Positions 44,230 to 56,300 of a stretch of 64,000 nucleotides of DNA are shown piece by piece. The stretch's first letter is position 1. Every line of letters begins with the position of its first letter. The translations under genes were made by a program, and so were the position numbers. Below the pieces are notes generated by a model. That model saw only the letters and a program-made list of their open reading frames with translations, was not told where the DNA came from and did not search any database. Origin of the DNA: Lathyrus oleraceus (taxonomy: Eukaryota; Streptophyta; Magnoliopsida; Fabales; Fabaceae); the NCBI RefSeq assembly GCF_024323335.1, contig NC_066581.1, positions 439,184,281 to 439,248,280 of the forward strand, in the 5' to 3' direction.

Positions 44230-47200
44230 CTAGGCAAAGTATTTCTTGACTGCATCTGAATTCACAGGACGAGTGAAATCCTCCCCATCCATTGTTGTAA
44301 GCATCAGAGCTCCGCCTGAAAAGGCTCTCTTAACAACATATGGACCCTCATAGTTTGGAGTCCACTTGCCCCTGGAATCGGGCACGAAAGACAAGACTTT
44401 CTTGAGCACGAGGTCACCTTCCCGGAACACACGAGGCTTGACCTTCTTATCGAATGCTTTCTTCATTCTCTGCTGATATAACTGACCATGGCACATGGCA
44501 GTCAATCGCTTCTCTTCAATCAAATTCAGTTGGTCATAACGACTTTGAATCCATTCAGCATCAGTCAACTTGGCTTCCATCAAGACTCTCATTGATGGGA
44601 TCTCCACCTCTACTGGGAGAACAACCTCCATGCCATAAACAAGAGAAAGAGGGGTTGCCCCTGTCGAAGTGCGGACAGATGTACGATAACCATGCAAAGC
44701 AAATGGCAGCATCTCGTGCCAATCCTTGTATGTAACTGTCATCTTCTGGATGATCTTCTTGATATTCTTATTAGCAGCTTCAACAGCCCCATTCATCTTG
44801 GGTCTGTAGGGAGAGGAATTATGGTATGCAATCTTGAATTCAGCGCACAACTCATCCATCATCTTGTTATTCACATTAGATCCATTATCAGTAATGATCT
44901 TATCTGGCACACCATAACGGCAAATCAGCTGGTTCTTGATAAACTTCACAACCACTGTCTGGTCACGTTCTCATACGAAGCGGCCTCAACCCATTTGGTG
45001 AAGTAGTCAATTGCTACGAGAATAAACCTGTGTCCGTTGGACGCTTTCGGCTCAATCATGCCGATCATGTCGATCCCCCACATAGAGAAAGGCCATGGTG
45101 ATGAAATCACATTCAGAAGTGTCGGAGGAATATGAATCTTATCCGCATAAATCGGACACTTGTGGCATTTCTTCACATATTTGCAGCAGTCAGACTCCAT
45201 TGTCAGCCAATAGTAGCCTGCTCTCAACATCTTTCTAGCCATGGCATGTCCATTGGAATGAGTACCAAATGAACCCTCATGGACCTCAGTCATTAACAGG
45301 TTTGCTTCGTGTCTATCCACGCATCTGAGCAAAACCATGTCGAAATTTCTCTTATACAGCACATCACCACTGAGGTAGAAACTGCCTGATAACCTTCTCA
45401 AAGTTTTCCTATCTTTCACAGATGCCCCAGGCGGGTAGACCTGGTTCTGGAGGAAATTCTTGATATCAAAATACCAAGGTTTGTCATCATTCACTTCTTC
45501 GACTGCAAATACGTGAGCTGGTCTATCCAAGCACGTCACGACAATATTGGGAACTTCATTCCAATACTTCATAACAATCATGGAAGCGAGCGTTGCAAGA
45601 GCATCTGCCATCCGATTATCCTCTCGAGGAATATGATGAAAGTCAACTTCTGTAAAGAATGTTGAAATCCTTCTTGCGTAATCTCTGTACGGAATGAGAC
45701 TTGGCTGATTCGTCTCCCATTCACCCTTGATCTGATTGACAACCAGCGCCGAATCACCATATACATCAAGATGTTTGATTCTCAAATCAATACACTCTTC
45801 AAGTCCCATAATACAGGCCTCATACTCAGCCATATTATTCGTGCATTTGAAAGTTAGCCTTGCTGTAAGCGGAATATGCGTGCCATGAGGAGTAATGATT
45901 ACTGCCCCAATTCCATTTCCGTATTGATTTACAGCGCCATCGAACACCATCGTCCATCTGGAACCAGGTTCCGGACCTTCATCAAGTGTAGGCTCATCAC
46001 AATCTTTCATTTTCAAATATAGAATCTCCTCGTCCGGGAAGTTGTACTGAACTGACTGATGATCTTCAATCGGCTGGTGCGCTAGATGGTCAGCCAAGAT
46101 ACTACCTTTAATAGCTTTCTGAGCTCGATACTCGATATCATACTCAGACAACAACATCTGCCAACGGGCAATCCTCCCAGTTAAAGCAGACTTCTCGAAA
46201 ATATACTTGATTGGATCCATTTGGGATATCAACCAAGTGGTATGATTTATCATGTATTGGCGCAAACGCTTAGCAGCCCAAGCTAAAGCACAACACGTCT
46301 TCTCAAGCATGGAGTACCGAGACTCACAATCAGTAAACTTCTTACTGAGGTAGTATATAGCAGATTCTTTCTTCCCTGATTCATCTTGTTGACCGAGTAC
46401 ACAACCCATCGAGTCTTCAAGAACAGTCAAATACATAATCAGAGGTCTTCCTTCCACAGGCGGAGACAAGATCAGAGGTTCAGACAGATATTCTTTGATA
46501 CTGTCGAAAGCTTTCTGGCAATCCTCGGTCCAATCATGAGACTGATCTTACCGGAGGAGCTTGAGTATAGGCACACATGTGGCAGTCATGTGAAATATAA
46601 ATCTGGAAATATAGTTCAAGCGGCCAAGAAAACCTCGGACTTGCTTCTCAGTTTTGGGCGCAGGCATATCTTGTATTGCTTTGACCTTGGCAGGATCAAC
46701 TTCAATACCTCTTTCGCTGACTATAAAACCCAACAACTTGCCGGAACGGACTCCAAATGTACATTTGTTCGGATTCAGGCGAAGTCTAAACTTCCTCAGA
46801 CGTTGAAAAAGCTTCAACAAATGTTCAATATGCTCAACTTCCGTTCGGGACTTAGCAATCATATCATCAATGTAGACCTCTATCTCCTTATGCATCATAT
46901 CATGAAATAAGGTAGTCATAGCTCGCTGATACGTGGCTCCGGCGTTCTTCAAACCGAAGGGCATCACTCGATAACAGAATGTTCCCCAAGGTGTGATGAA
47001 TGTTGTCTTCTCCATATCTTCGGGTGCCATTTTGATTTGATTATATCCGGAAAATCCGTTCATAAAGGAAAAGACTTTGAATTTAGCTGTATTGTCTACC
47101 AACATGTCAATGTGTGGTAGAGGAAAATCATCTTTCGGACTAGCTTTATTCAAATCTCTGTAATCAACGCACATACGGACTTTTCCATCCTTCTTAGGAA

Positions 47201-47691
47201 CAGGCACAATATTGGCCACCCATTGAGGATATGTAGAAGTCACCAGAAACCCCGCATCCATTTGCTTCTGAACTTCCTCTTTGATCTTCACTGCCATATC
47301 TGGATGAGTTCTTCTGAGCTTCTGCTTCACAGGCACACACTCAGGCTTCAAAGGCAGGAAATGTTGCACAATATCTGTATCTAGACCCGGCATGTCTTAA
47401 TATGACCAAGCGAAGATATCTGAATATTCTCGCAGCAAGTTAATCAAATCCTTCTTGACAGACTTTTCAAGAAGTGCCCCAATCTTCACCATACGAACAC
47501 AATCCTCAGACCCCAAGTTGATTGTTTCCAAATCTTCAAGGTGCGGCTGAATGATCTTCTTCTCGTGCTCAAGGAGACGGGTAATCTCATCAGGAATTCC
47601 TTCAACATCATCTTCCTCTGCCTCAAATACAGGGGATTCAAAATTGGGAGATGGCGTTGGATCATTATGTTCAATGGGTTTTAGAATCAAC
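44230..47691 (-). pseudogene. Ogre-2 pol: RT - RNase H - archaeal-type RNase H - integrase
   Basis: Second exon of the Ogre gag-pol. The linker (DPTPSPNFESPVFEAEEDD, REYSDIFAWSY) is followed by RT (CVDYRDLNKASPKDDFP, YIDDMIAKS), Ty3-type RNase H and the Tat-specific second RNase H (FDGAVNQYGNG, NNMAEYEACIMG, GDSALVVNQIKGEW, DNRMADAL). The integrase has a CHKC zinc finger, WGIDMIG, IDNGSN and GAVEAANK for D-D-E, and the C-terminal YEGPYVVKRAF. Defects are few: a stop at about 47397, a stop at about 46548 and a one-base loss near 44950-44965 that shifts the frame inside integrase. All catalytic residues remain. It is much better preserved than Ogre-1, which agrees with the similarity of its LTRs. 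Confidence 0.93.
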
Positions 47692-47960
47692 CTGCATAAT
47701 GATTTTGGTTAATGAAAAACTTTAGAATTTAAACAAGCAAATCATTATGCAGATGAAAAATGTTTGCTTTTATTCTTGTTTTTATGGGTTTTTTGTGATC
47801 ACTGATTTCATGCAAAAGCAAAAAGTGAAAACAAATGGAAAAACAAATGTTTGACAATGCATTAATTGAATGAAAACATCATTGTATTAAATGCTGCCAA
47901 CAATGTCATCACTTCTCCTTTTGGCATGGGAGAAGGGTTTTAAAAAAAGTGAACAATTAC
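47692..47960 (-). other. Ogre-type intron in Ogre-2
   Basis: 269 bases, minus strand, beginning GTAATTG and ending TTATGCAG. Its removal joins the protease linker (VEVPTVIHRS) to ILKPIEHNDP in frame with a split codon, in the same phase as Ogre-1 (849-1099). Confidence 0.8.
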
Positions 47961-48364
47961 TCTGATCTATGGATGACTGTAGGAACCTCTACAGCGACCC
48001 AATTGTGGCAGACACCACCAGGAATAACGAAGTTGTTCAGATCTTCTGCATCCTCTTCCAAGATAGCAGCAGCTTCTTCCTCAGGTTGATCGTCGTGGAT
48101 GAATCCTCCACTCTTGAACAAACCTTGCTCATTAAATGCCCCAGAACAGTAGCCAATGCCAGCCCGGGATCTATTGTCTTCAAGCTCGATCACCTTCCCT
48201 AAACCAGCAACTGCACCACATTCAATGGCCAGTTTCGCATCTTTGTAGGAAGTGAATGAAGGAGACTTCTTCTCAATCGGTTCATCAATAGATAAAGCTT
48301 GGAATGGCGTTCCAACTTCATCCTCAGCGTCAATATACGAGAAAGAAGACAGGTGGCTAACCAG
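47961..48364 (-). pseudogene. Ogre-2 protease-RT linker (protease domain deleted)
   Basis: Reads LVSHLSSFSYIDAEDEVGTP, KSPSFTSYKDAKLAIECGA and an acidic segment QPEEEAAAILEEDAEDLNNF, ending at the intron donor. It matches the region that follows the protease in Ogre-1 (from about 433 on). The retropepsin core, including D-T-G and the LLGRPW block, is absent because the frame joins a gag stub at about 48365. Confidence 0.75.
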
Positions 48365-48440
48365 GAATAAATCCATCAAAAGCACTTAGTTTGGCAAATT
48401 CCTCCTCGAGTTTACAATTCTCTTGTTCAAGATAATCCAT
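48363..48440 (-). pseudogene. Ogre-2 gag start, remnant only
   Basis: MDYLEQENCKLEEEFAKLSA begins at about 48440 and looks like the N-terminal coiled coil of Tat-clade gag proteins. After about 25 codons it runs into the protease linker in another frame. Nearly all of gag is therefore deleted. Assignment to gag rests on position and coiled-coil character only. Confidence 0.45.
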
Positions 48441-49708
48441 CAATCTCGAAGAATCGGTTCTTGTGTAGTACCGGCAAAGTGCGTCTTCAAAATAAATGAA
48501 GATCGCAGGGTTAGACCACAGGACGGGAGACCGGAACAAAACACCCGCTTATGCAAATGATGCATGAAATGCTTGTACATATGCTTTGTTTTTTATTTCA
48601 AAGGAACTCGAGGGTTTTATTTGCAAACTTTGAAATATCAACATTTTGATCATATATGAGAATATCTCATCAGATATCAGGTGAAATTTTTTTTTCCGGT
48701 TTTTTCCATGTTTGAAATTTTTGCAAATAAACTCCTTTGAGTTCCTTGAAAATTTTCTTTTTATCTGATGATATGGAATGCAGATGAATGCATGAATGCA
48801 ACAATCACACTCAAGGATCAAGCAAGCCACACCAAACAAAGGTCATGGGAAAGCTCATTGTATCTCTAATATCAATCATCCATTTTGGTGGATTTAGGTT
48901 TTCACCTTATCGACACCCAAGTTCCATTGATATTAACGGTACATGAACCGGCTCTAACATCCTTAATATCAATCATCCATTTTGGCGGATTATGGTTTAC
49001 ACCTTATCGACGCCCAAGTTCCATTGATATTAAGGATATCTGAACGACTCAACCACGAATCACGGGTTTGCTAAGAGTCACGAGCATGGAGTCCTGGTTA
49101 AGAACCACCCAAAGGGAGTGTACTAGGGTTTAAACCTGCCAGACATGTTCTACCAGAGGTTCCCATAATCATCGTCCCATCTCTCGGATATTATCGGAGG
49201 AACGAATACTCGTATTCCAAAAATATTCTCAAGAGAGACTCTTATGAGTGTAGTATCGCGTAACAATCGCATCAGATCTTACATCTGAACGACCTCCGCA
49301 CTACGTCCTAAAAAATAGGCCAAGATGGGTTTGGTAAACTACGGTCCTTGGCTTCTAAGGCACATGATTGAACGAATAATGCCTAACCACAAATAACTTG
49401 TGTGACATTATTAATCCAACATGACCTCCACCAAGTGAATGGACTCGCAAGTCAACTGGATAAGGAATACTCCACACCAGTCAACAAGACTACGCCATTC
49501 TCCTATCCTAGAGTGCACTCTAGTTCGGGTATAGAACTCATCTCACAGAGATCACCAAAGCAAACAGCAATTGTATATCAAGCAATTCAAACATTACAAT
49601 CAATACAGTTATCCCAAATTGTACAAAAATATGTCAAATAACACATAAACAAATATCATACAACAAGGGTGAAAAGTAGGCAATACCACCAGGGAAGGTC
49701 TAATGTTA
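48441..49708 (-). other. Ogre-2 5' leader
   Basis: Non-coding sequence between the primer site and the gag stub. It contains two copies of a hairpin unit (48867-48935 and 48961-49035). In each, TAATATCAAT is paired with ATTGATATTA across about 50 bases that include CATCCATTTTGG and CACCTTATCGAC; the second copy extends to CCTTAATATCAAT/ATTGATATTAAGG. The ORF1 present upstream of gag in some full-length Ogre elements is not seen. Confidence 0.65.
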
Positions 49709-49726
49709 TCCCCAGCAGAGTCGCCA
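49709..49726 (-). other. Primer binding site of Ogre-2 (tRNA-Arg type)
   Basis: The minus strand reads TGGCGACTCTGCTGGGGA, six bases from the 5' LTR. It pairs with the 3' end of plant tRNA-Arg(ACG) as I recall it (...CCCCAGCGGAGTCGCCA) with one G-T type mismatch. tRNA-Arg priming is established for Ogre. Confidence 0.85.
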
Positions 49727-49946
49727 CTTTTCTGTAGCGGTGTATTCGTCGCTATATGATTTATTGATTAAACCATAAGCAAAGTATACAATGAATCGAG
49801 TCGCCACCGCACTTTTATTTATCCTAAGGACTGGTTAAAAAGCGAACAAAAACCTAAGAAGTTTTACACGTAGAAAACCAATAAAAGATCAGAGAGTCTG
49901 GGTAAGGGGTAAATTACGCAATGGGAAGGTGTTAGGCACCCATCAC

Positions 49947-51326
49947 TGAAGGAGAATTGCGACCCAAAGCGCAGCGGAAATTAAAATTTTCTTTTTTAGA
50001 GATCCTTACGAATGGTCATGATCAGTGATAGAATATTTACCTCTTGTGACGGTTGAAACCTTTGGTGCAGATCTCTTGTGACAATCAAAATCTTTGATGC
50101 AGATCCACGAAGCGATCACGAACGTTGAACGATGACAACGTCTCTACTCAGTCCACACGAACGGGTTCCTTCAATCTCAGTGCTAGCTGGTACGAATGAA
50201 GGCTTTGAGTGAGAGAGAGAGAGTGAGAGAAAACGAAAATAATGCAACCGCAAATTTTTGCTTCTGCACAAGGGTTCTATTTATAGAACCACTTGTGTGG
50301 GCTTCAAGCTAAAAAGCCCACTTAAGTGTATTTTGGCCCATATCTTATAATATGCCCAAAATCACTTAAGCCCATGGTACCTTACCATATTTCGTATTCT
50401 ACTCAAGTACACCGTACCTTACGATGTTCTATAATTCACTTAAGGGTACCGTACCTTACGATATTCCTTAGTTACTCTATCTCTCATCAATCCGTCCTTT
50501 GTGTGTGACCCTGTAGGTTTTCGTGACGTTGGCAATTATATTAAATCACACATTTAACATAATAAATAATGAGCGGTATCTAGCAACACATCACTGCTAC
50601 CCAAGACACGAAAATGTCATATGATCTGACAATTCCTTCTGTGATAATAATTATGTGTATAATTACCCTTTTGCCCTTATGTCTATATTGAACACAAGGC
50701 ATAGACCGTGTCATCCTTGTCCAGTTCAATATTGGGCCCATAGACATTTATCCTGTTATGCAGGATGGGCAAATTCCATCTAGGTCACTCATGTCCCTCA
50801 GCATGCTTTGTGGAGTACCCATCAACTGTCTTTATGGTTATCCAGTTACGGATAACGTTGGATCAGCAATAAAGCACTCGACTCTACATCTAGGATCCAT
50901 AGTGGTTTCAGGTCGGAGAGTGGAATACACTATTATCACCATGAGAATAACTTATGACACCTTGCATAACTTTCTATATAGTATTCTCATAGCGGGTCAA
51001 TCCGGTATAAATATTACTCCTAATATTCATACCTATGTTTAAGACTTGATAACTCTTTATCCATGATCCATGAGATGTGATCATCAGTCTACACACATAA
51101 TAGTCTTAATGCTTTAATGTTATCCCACTTCACACTAAAGCTCGACTACGGATACTTTAGGAATAATGTCCTTATGTTTAATGTGTTCTCATGATTAAGT
51201 CATACTTAATACATTAAACGAACTATCTATTCCAGGGACTTTATTAATCAACCATAATAAAGAGAATGCCTTTTATTATTCGATACAAGTACCAAAATGT
51301 ATTGGCCTCTAGGGCTTACACCAACA
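49947..51326 (-). mobile_element. Solo LTR, Ty1/copia-like (1380 bp)
   Basis: Absent from the sister LTR at 25832/25833. It is bounded by the 5-base duplication ATCAC (49942-49946 and 51327-51331). In minus orientation it starts TGTTGGTGTAAGCCC and ends GGGTCGCAATTCTCCTTCA, so it has TG...CA ends. It has no internal coding region. The TGTTGG start and the GCGCAGCGGAAATT context (plus strand) near the end suggest a copia LTR. It contains short duplications (50041-50107) and repeated CCGTACCTTACGAT words (50412-50482). It was probably left by LTR-LTR recombination. Confidence 0.88.
50267..50297 (-). promoter_or_regulatory. TATA box within a long palindrome in the solo LTR
   Basis: CACAAGGGTTCTAT is followed after TT by ATAGAACC, a bulged A and CTTGTG, forming 14-base arms. 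The minus strand therefore carries CTATAAATAGA at the centre, a strong TATA-box match. Confidence 0.65.
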
Positions 51327-52116
51327 ATCACGTCCTAGGTACTCCTAGGGATCCCTTTTCACACTTGTTGTATAAAAATATTTATTTGTTTATGACATAT
51401 TGTGCAAACATGAATGGGATGATGAGAAAAGAATGTACAAGTCAGTTATTTTTGTGTTTGAACGGATGAACCCGTTGCCTACGTACCTTCCATCAAAGGT
51501 AAGGATCAAAACGCCGTAGTTCGGCTAAAAGATTTCCAAAAATTAGTGAGTTCATTTTAAAACACAAGCATTAAGGCTTTTCATTACTAATGGGAGAAAA
51601 CTCAACCTGAATCAACAATCCACCATGCGAGGACGACTTCGACGTACTAGAGGGGTTAACCCTGTTTTCAATACATAAGTCTTACAATCGACTCACTAAG
51701 GACAAGGTAAGATTTACATCAACCGCTATGGTAATTGAAACCTATGGCTAATGTATGAAAACATATTAACAATGGACAAAGCCACAAAACAATTGAATGT
51801 GTGAGGTTAATTGATTATGAGGATTCACAAAATATGGTCAAGGTATGATTAAGATTGATTCAAAGAAGTGTTATGAAAAGTGAAGTTTGAAAAGTCAAGG
51901 ACTTATGGTCCAGGTTTCTAATTTGAAAAGACATGAGGATGTTTGCACAACAAGTCAGAAGTTTTTGAAAGCAAAGTGTGAGAAGGTTTAGGACAAAGAG
52001 GGTATGGATGATGGAATGTAAAACTTCTTAGAAAGGTTCACCTCTTGAAATCATATAGAAGATGATTCAAGCGTGTCCTTAGGAATAGGCAACAAAACAA
52101 GTAAGCAAATCAAAAG

Positions 52117-52375
52117 CAAGGTGATACCGGATGCCATCAATGGACTTATACGAATCTCACAAACAAAAGCGGATACCGGATACCAATAAATGGATTTACA
52201 CCAATCTCCTAAAACAAAACAATGATACCGGATGCCATCAATGGACTTACTCCAATCTCACAAAGCAAAAGCGGATGTCGGATACCAATAAATGGGTTTA
52301 CACCAATCTCCTAAGGTAAAACAAAACTTGGATGTCAGATGCCAATATGTCTGAACTTATACCAACCTCCAAAGG
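52117..52375. repeat. About 50-bp tandem repeats in the Ogre-2 5' LTR
   Basis: Copy of the array at 26620-26880, with units of GATACCGGATGCCATCAATG type. Differences from the other LTR are single bases. Confidence 0.8.
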
Positions 52376-55300
52376 ATGATCATGGGAGTACAAATGCCAA
52401 CAGCATGGTCTTACAATTGCATCCTCACATACAACAAACAAACAATGCACTAAGCAATGGACATGAGTAGCCAAGTGAGATGGTCTTACACCCAATCCCT
52501 GCCACATCATAGGAACAATGGCCAATGAATGGACTTACAGTTGCATCCTCAATGGGTAAACAAATAAGTCACATAGATATGAAGTGATGATCATGCAATA
52601 ATGAACCATTTATGCATGCAAGCAAACATGTACAAATGCAACAAGTAATCAATCAGACAGAGTCATTTAGCACACACTATAACCAAACAATTAGGCTCAA
52701 GCAAAGGGTTAGACTATGAAGTCAACTGGAATGGGGTAAGTGGTGCTCTTAACCTTGACATTGAGAGCCAAGGTGAAGCAGATGAAAGGATATGAGGGGT
52801 GTGCCTCATCACTCTTATCCCTGGTCAGGGAGAGCATAGAATATCAGAAGGTGTGGGAGTTCAGAAAGATGGAACTCTCTCCACAAGTTAAAGACTCGAT
52901 AGATCTTGGGCTTTTACTCACTATGCATCAACACATGTGGTGTGAGCAAGGTGAGTGACTCACAGAATAGTAGGAGATAGGCTACATATCTCTTTTGTCT
53001 ACCAATTGCCTCATATGAGGTCTTTTCCTGCTTGGGGACAAAGTTAAACAATCACAATCATTGCCTCTTAAGGAGGACTTCAGACAGGTGCCTGGCTAAG
53101 TAACAAGCCAGGTCTTCCAGACTACATGGAGACAAGAGGGTCTACCTCAATGCTTAAGCAAAGCAAAGAAATAGCAAGTTCACAAAGGAACTAAAGCAAC
53201 TATGGTACCTGAAATCAATCAAATATAATCAGTATACCAATCACAAAGTCAAAACAGACAAGTTATGAACCAACAGTCAACACAATCAATCACATGTGCA
53301 AAGCACAAACTCAAACCAAATGAGTTAGCATCCTACAAAACAAACCAAGTTAGTTCATCACAATCAAGTAAACCAAACTCAATCAACTTGAATTAATCTC
53401 CTTAAAGCAATTGCTTCTTTAACCTGAAAACAAATTCAAATGTGAGAAGTAAACCCTTAGGCCAAAGCCTAGGGTCAAAAGAGGAGAAAAAATTTAAAAC
53501 AGAACATGAAACTTGATCCAAATCAAGATTTATCAAATAAGAACAAATTCTAGTTGGTCCCATATCAAAACTATTCATCAATTGCATTTCATAAGCAAAT
53601 CATGTCAAACTAGGCAAGTTGAGAACTCAATGGTGTAAACAGAATGAACACAAGCATATCAATACCAAAATGGCTCAATAAATTCCAGGAAAAATCATGC
53701 TTAACCAGAACCCATTGAATGAGCAACACACCAAATTTCATGTCAATTGGATAAGTGGAAGCAAGTCAATTAAAATCAACAAGTCAAAGCATGTTCATAC
53801 AAGCTCATACAAGACCACAAATCATGTATCAAATTCATGCAATCATAAAACAGTGACCAAACATGAGAAATGAATGAGACCAAAGCCATGGCAATCTTTA
53901 AGATGTCTATAATACACATGCCAAATTTCAAATCCATCCAATAATGCATGAGAATTTCACACCACATATGATATCATGACTCACAAAATGTCAACAATTG
54001 GTCAATTAGAAGGAAAATTCTCAAACAAATAGAAAAATGCATTCAAAAATTCCAGGAAAAAATCACCAGCAAACTTGACATCCATAAGTATCCACATGCA
54101 AAAATCCAAAGCAATTGGCATTGCATAAGCATGGAAAATAAAATCAAGAACATGAACAAGACATGGTGTAACATACATTGTCACACCTCCAAAGATCACA
54201 ACATATCTCACAATCCAGGAACTCAAAAATAGCAAACCATATACCAAAATGACCAGGAATGAGTCAATATCATGCATACAAAATTTCAGGCATTTCCAAT
54301 TAAGCATCAAGATTTCATGCATGAAAAGGTGAGCAAGGTGCAAGATATGGTATTCACAAACAAACCCTAGGCATTTTAAAAATCTAACCGTGCACAAATT
54401 TATTAAAAATGTCCAAAAAATAATAGACATGATGATTAACAAATCAAAAAAAGAATCATGAATTTTGGATGTGTATTGTTTGATTTATCAATTTTTGAAT
54501 GTGGAAAAGAAATAAAAAAAATGCATGAGAAAGCTTATACATGAACATGTGAATACTTGGAATACAAAAAATGCAAGGCAAAGCTTTTGTAGCCAGCGGG
54601 GAATCGAACCCCTGGCCTATTTGAATGGGGCGCATTTCAGGATGAAACGCCCCGTTTCATTTATGACGTGGCTAAATGTGATACGCTGCATGGTGTAGCG
54701 GTGTATTCGTCGCTAAATGATCTATCGATTAAACCATAAGCTAAGAGATACATTGAAATTTCGAGTCGCCACCGCACTTTTATTTATCCAAAGGACTGGC
54801 TAAAAAGCGAACAAAAGCCTAAGAAGTTTTACTCGTAGAAAACTAATAAAAAGATCAGAGATTCTGGGTAAGGGGTAAATTACGCAATGGGAAGGTGTTA
54901 GGCACCCAATACGTCCTAGGTACTCCTAGGGAGCCCTTTTCACACTTGTTGTACTAAATTGTTATTTGTTATGACAAAAGTATTGTGCAAACATGATTGG
55001 GATGATGAGAAAAGAATATACATTTTTTATTGGGTTATTGTGTTAATTATATTTTTTTTTGTGTTCGAACGGATGAACCCGCTGCCTACGTACCTTCCAT
55101 CAAAGGTAAGGATCAAAACGCCGTAGTTCGGCTAAAAGATTTCCAAAAGTGGGTTAGGTTCAATTTTAAACACAAACCCTAGGTCTTACGTTATCCACGG
55201 GAGAAAACTCAACCTTATACAAACAACAACGTCCACCATGTGAGAACAGCTTCAACTTGCCAGGGAGGGGTTAACCCTATAATAGGCAAGGAAGACTTAC

Positions 55301-55735
55301 AATTCAATCACTAAAGACAGAAGGTGAGATTAACATCAACCACTAAGATAAATCAAACCTATAGCTCATGTATGAAAGGATTAATGGACAAAGCCAAAAC
55401 AAGTGAATGAGTGAAGTTACTGATTATGATTATGAAAATGGAGTCAAAGTATGATTAAGATTAATTCAAGGAAGTATTATGAAATGAGTTTGAAAAAAGT
55501 CAAGGACTTGAGTCCAGGTTTTTAGTTAAAAAACATGAAAATGTTTGCACAACACTTATGTCAAATTTGAAAGATGAAGTGTGAAAAGGTTTAGGACATA
55601 ATGAATGATGAATGGATGAAGATGGAAAGTAAAACTTCTTAGAAGGTTCACTTCTTGAAATCATATGGCAGATGATTCAAGTGTGTCCTTTGGAATAGCA
55701 ATGGATAATAATAAACAAACAAAGCAAAGAAAAGC

Positions 55736-56300
55736 GGGTACCGGATGCCAATCAATGGTCTTATACCAATCTCCTAAAACAGAACGGGATATCAGAAGCC
55801 ACTCAATGGACTTACACTAATCTCCTCAAACAAAGAAATAAAAAGCGGATACCGGATACCAATAGATGGATTTACACCAATCTCCTAAAACAGAACAGGA
55901 TATCAGATGCCACTCAATGGACTTACACTAATCTCCTCAGAAGAAAACAAAAATGAAACATGGGAATCAACTGCCAATCTATCTGGACTTAGGTTAACTC
56001 CACAGTATGGTCCTAGGAAATCCAATGCCACATTACAGGGACTTACAATGGATCCTCACATACAAGAACAAAAGCAACAATATGATCACAGGAATGCAAA
56101 TGCCAACTTACAGGGACTTATAATTGCAACCTCTCACACAAACAGATAAACAAACTATGATCACAGGAAAGCAGATGCCAACTTACAGGGACTTATAACT
56201 GCAACCTCACATACAACAAACAGATCAAATTATGATCACAGGACAACAGATGCCAACTTACAGGGACTTATAACTGTATCCTCACATACAAACAGATAAA
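55736..56300. repeat. Tandem repeats in the Ogre-3 LTR, two unit types
   Basis: The first half (55736-55950) has GATACCGGATACCAATAGATG/GATATCAGATGCCACTCAATG-type units with GGACTTACACTAATCTCCTC, as in Ogre-2. The second half (56010-56300) has about 70-base units with GATCACAGGAAAGCAGATGC, CAACTTACAGGGACTTATAA and CTCACATACAA, amplified only here. Confidence 0.8.

Larger units (their letters stand above)
25619..54693 (-). mobile_element. Ogre-2: Ogre element with three nested insertions and internal deletion
   Basis: The minus-strand layout is 5' LTR (from 49733 rightwards, cut at 54693 by Ogre-3), tRNA-Arg-type primer site, leader, gag stub, protease stub, intron, pol, hairpin triplet, 3' UTR, polypurine tract and 3' LTR (25619-31102). 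A Tekay element is nested in the 3' UTR, a solo LTR and Ogre-3 in the 5' LTR. The expected target duplication on the left is AAGGT (25614-25618). Its partner should lie outside the window, past Ogre-3 and the rest of the 5' LTR. Confidence 0.92.
49733..54693 (-). repeat. 5' LTR of Ogre-2, interrupted and truncated
   Basis: Aligns with 25619-29211 of the 3' LTR. A solo LTR with its duplication interrupts it (49947-51331). It stops at 54693, where Ogre-3 begins. The remaining 1.9 kb, equivalent to 29212-31102, should lie beyond Ogre-3 to the right. A tandem array like that of the 3' LTR is at 52117-52375. Confidence 0.92.

Noticed and set aside
54585..54620. tRNA gene
   Set aside because: Only a T-arm-like segment is present; no acceptor, D or anticodon arm could be found around it.
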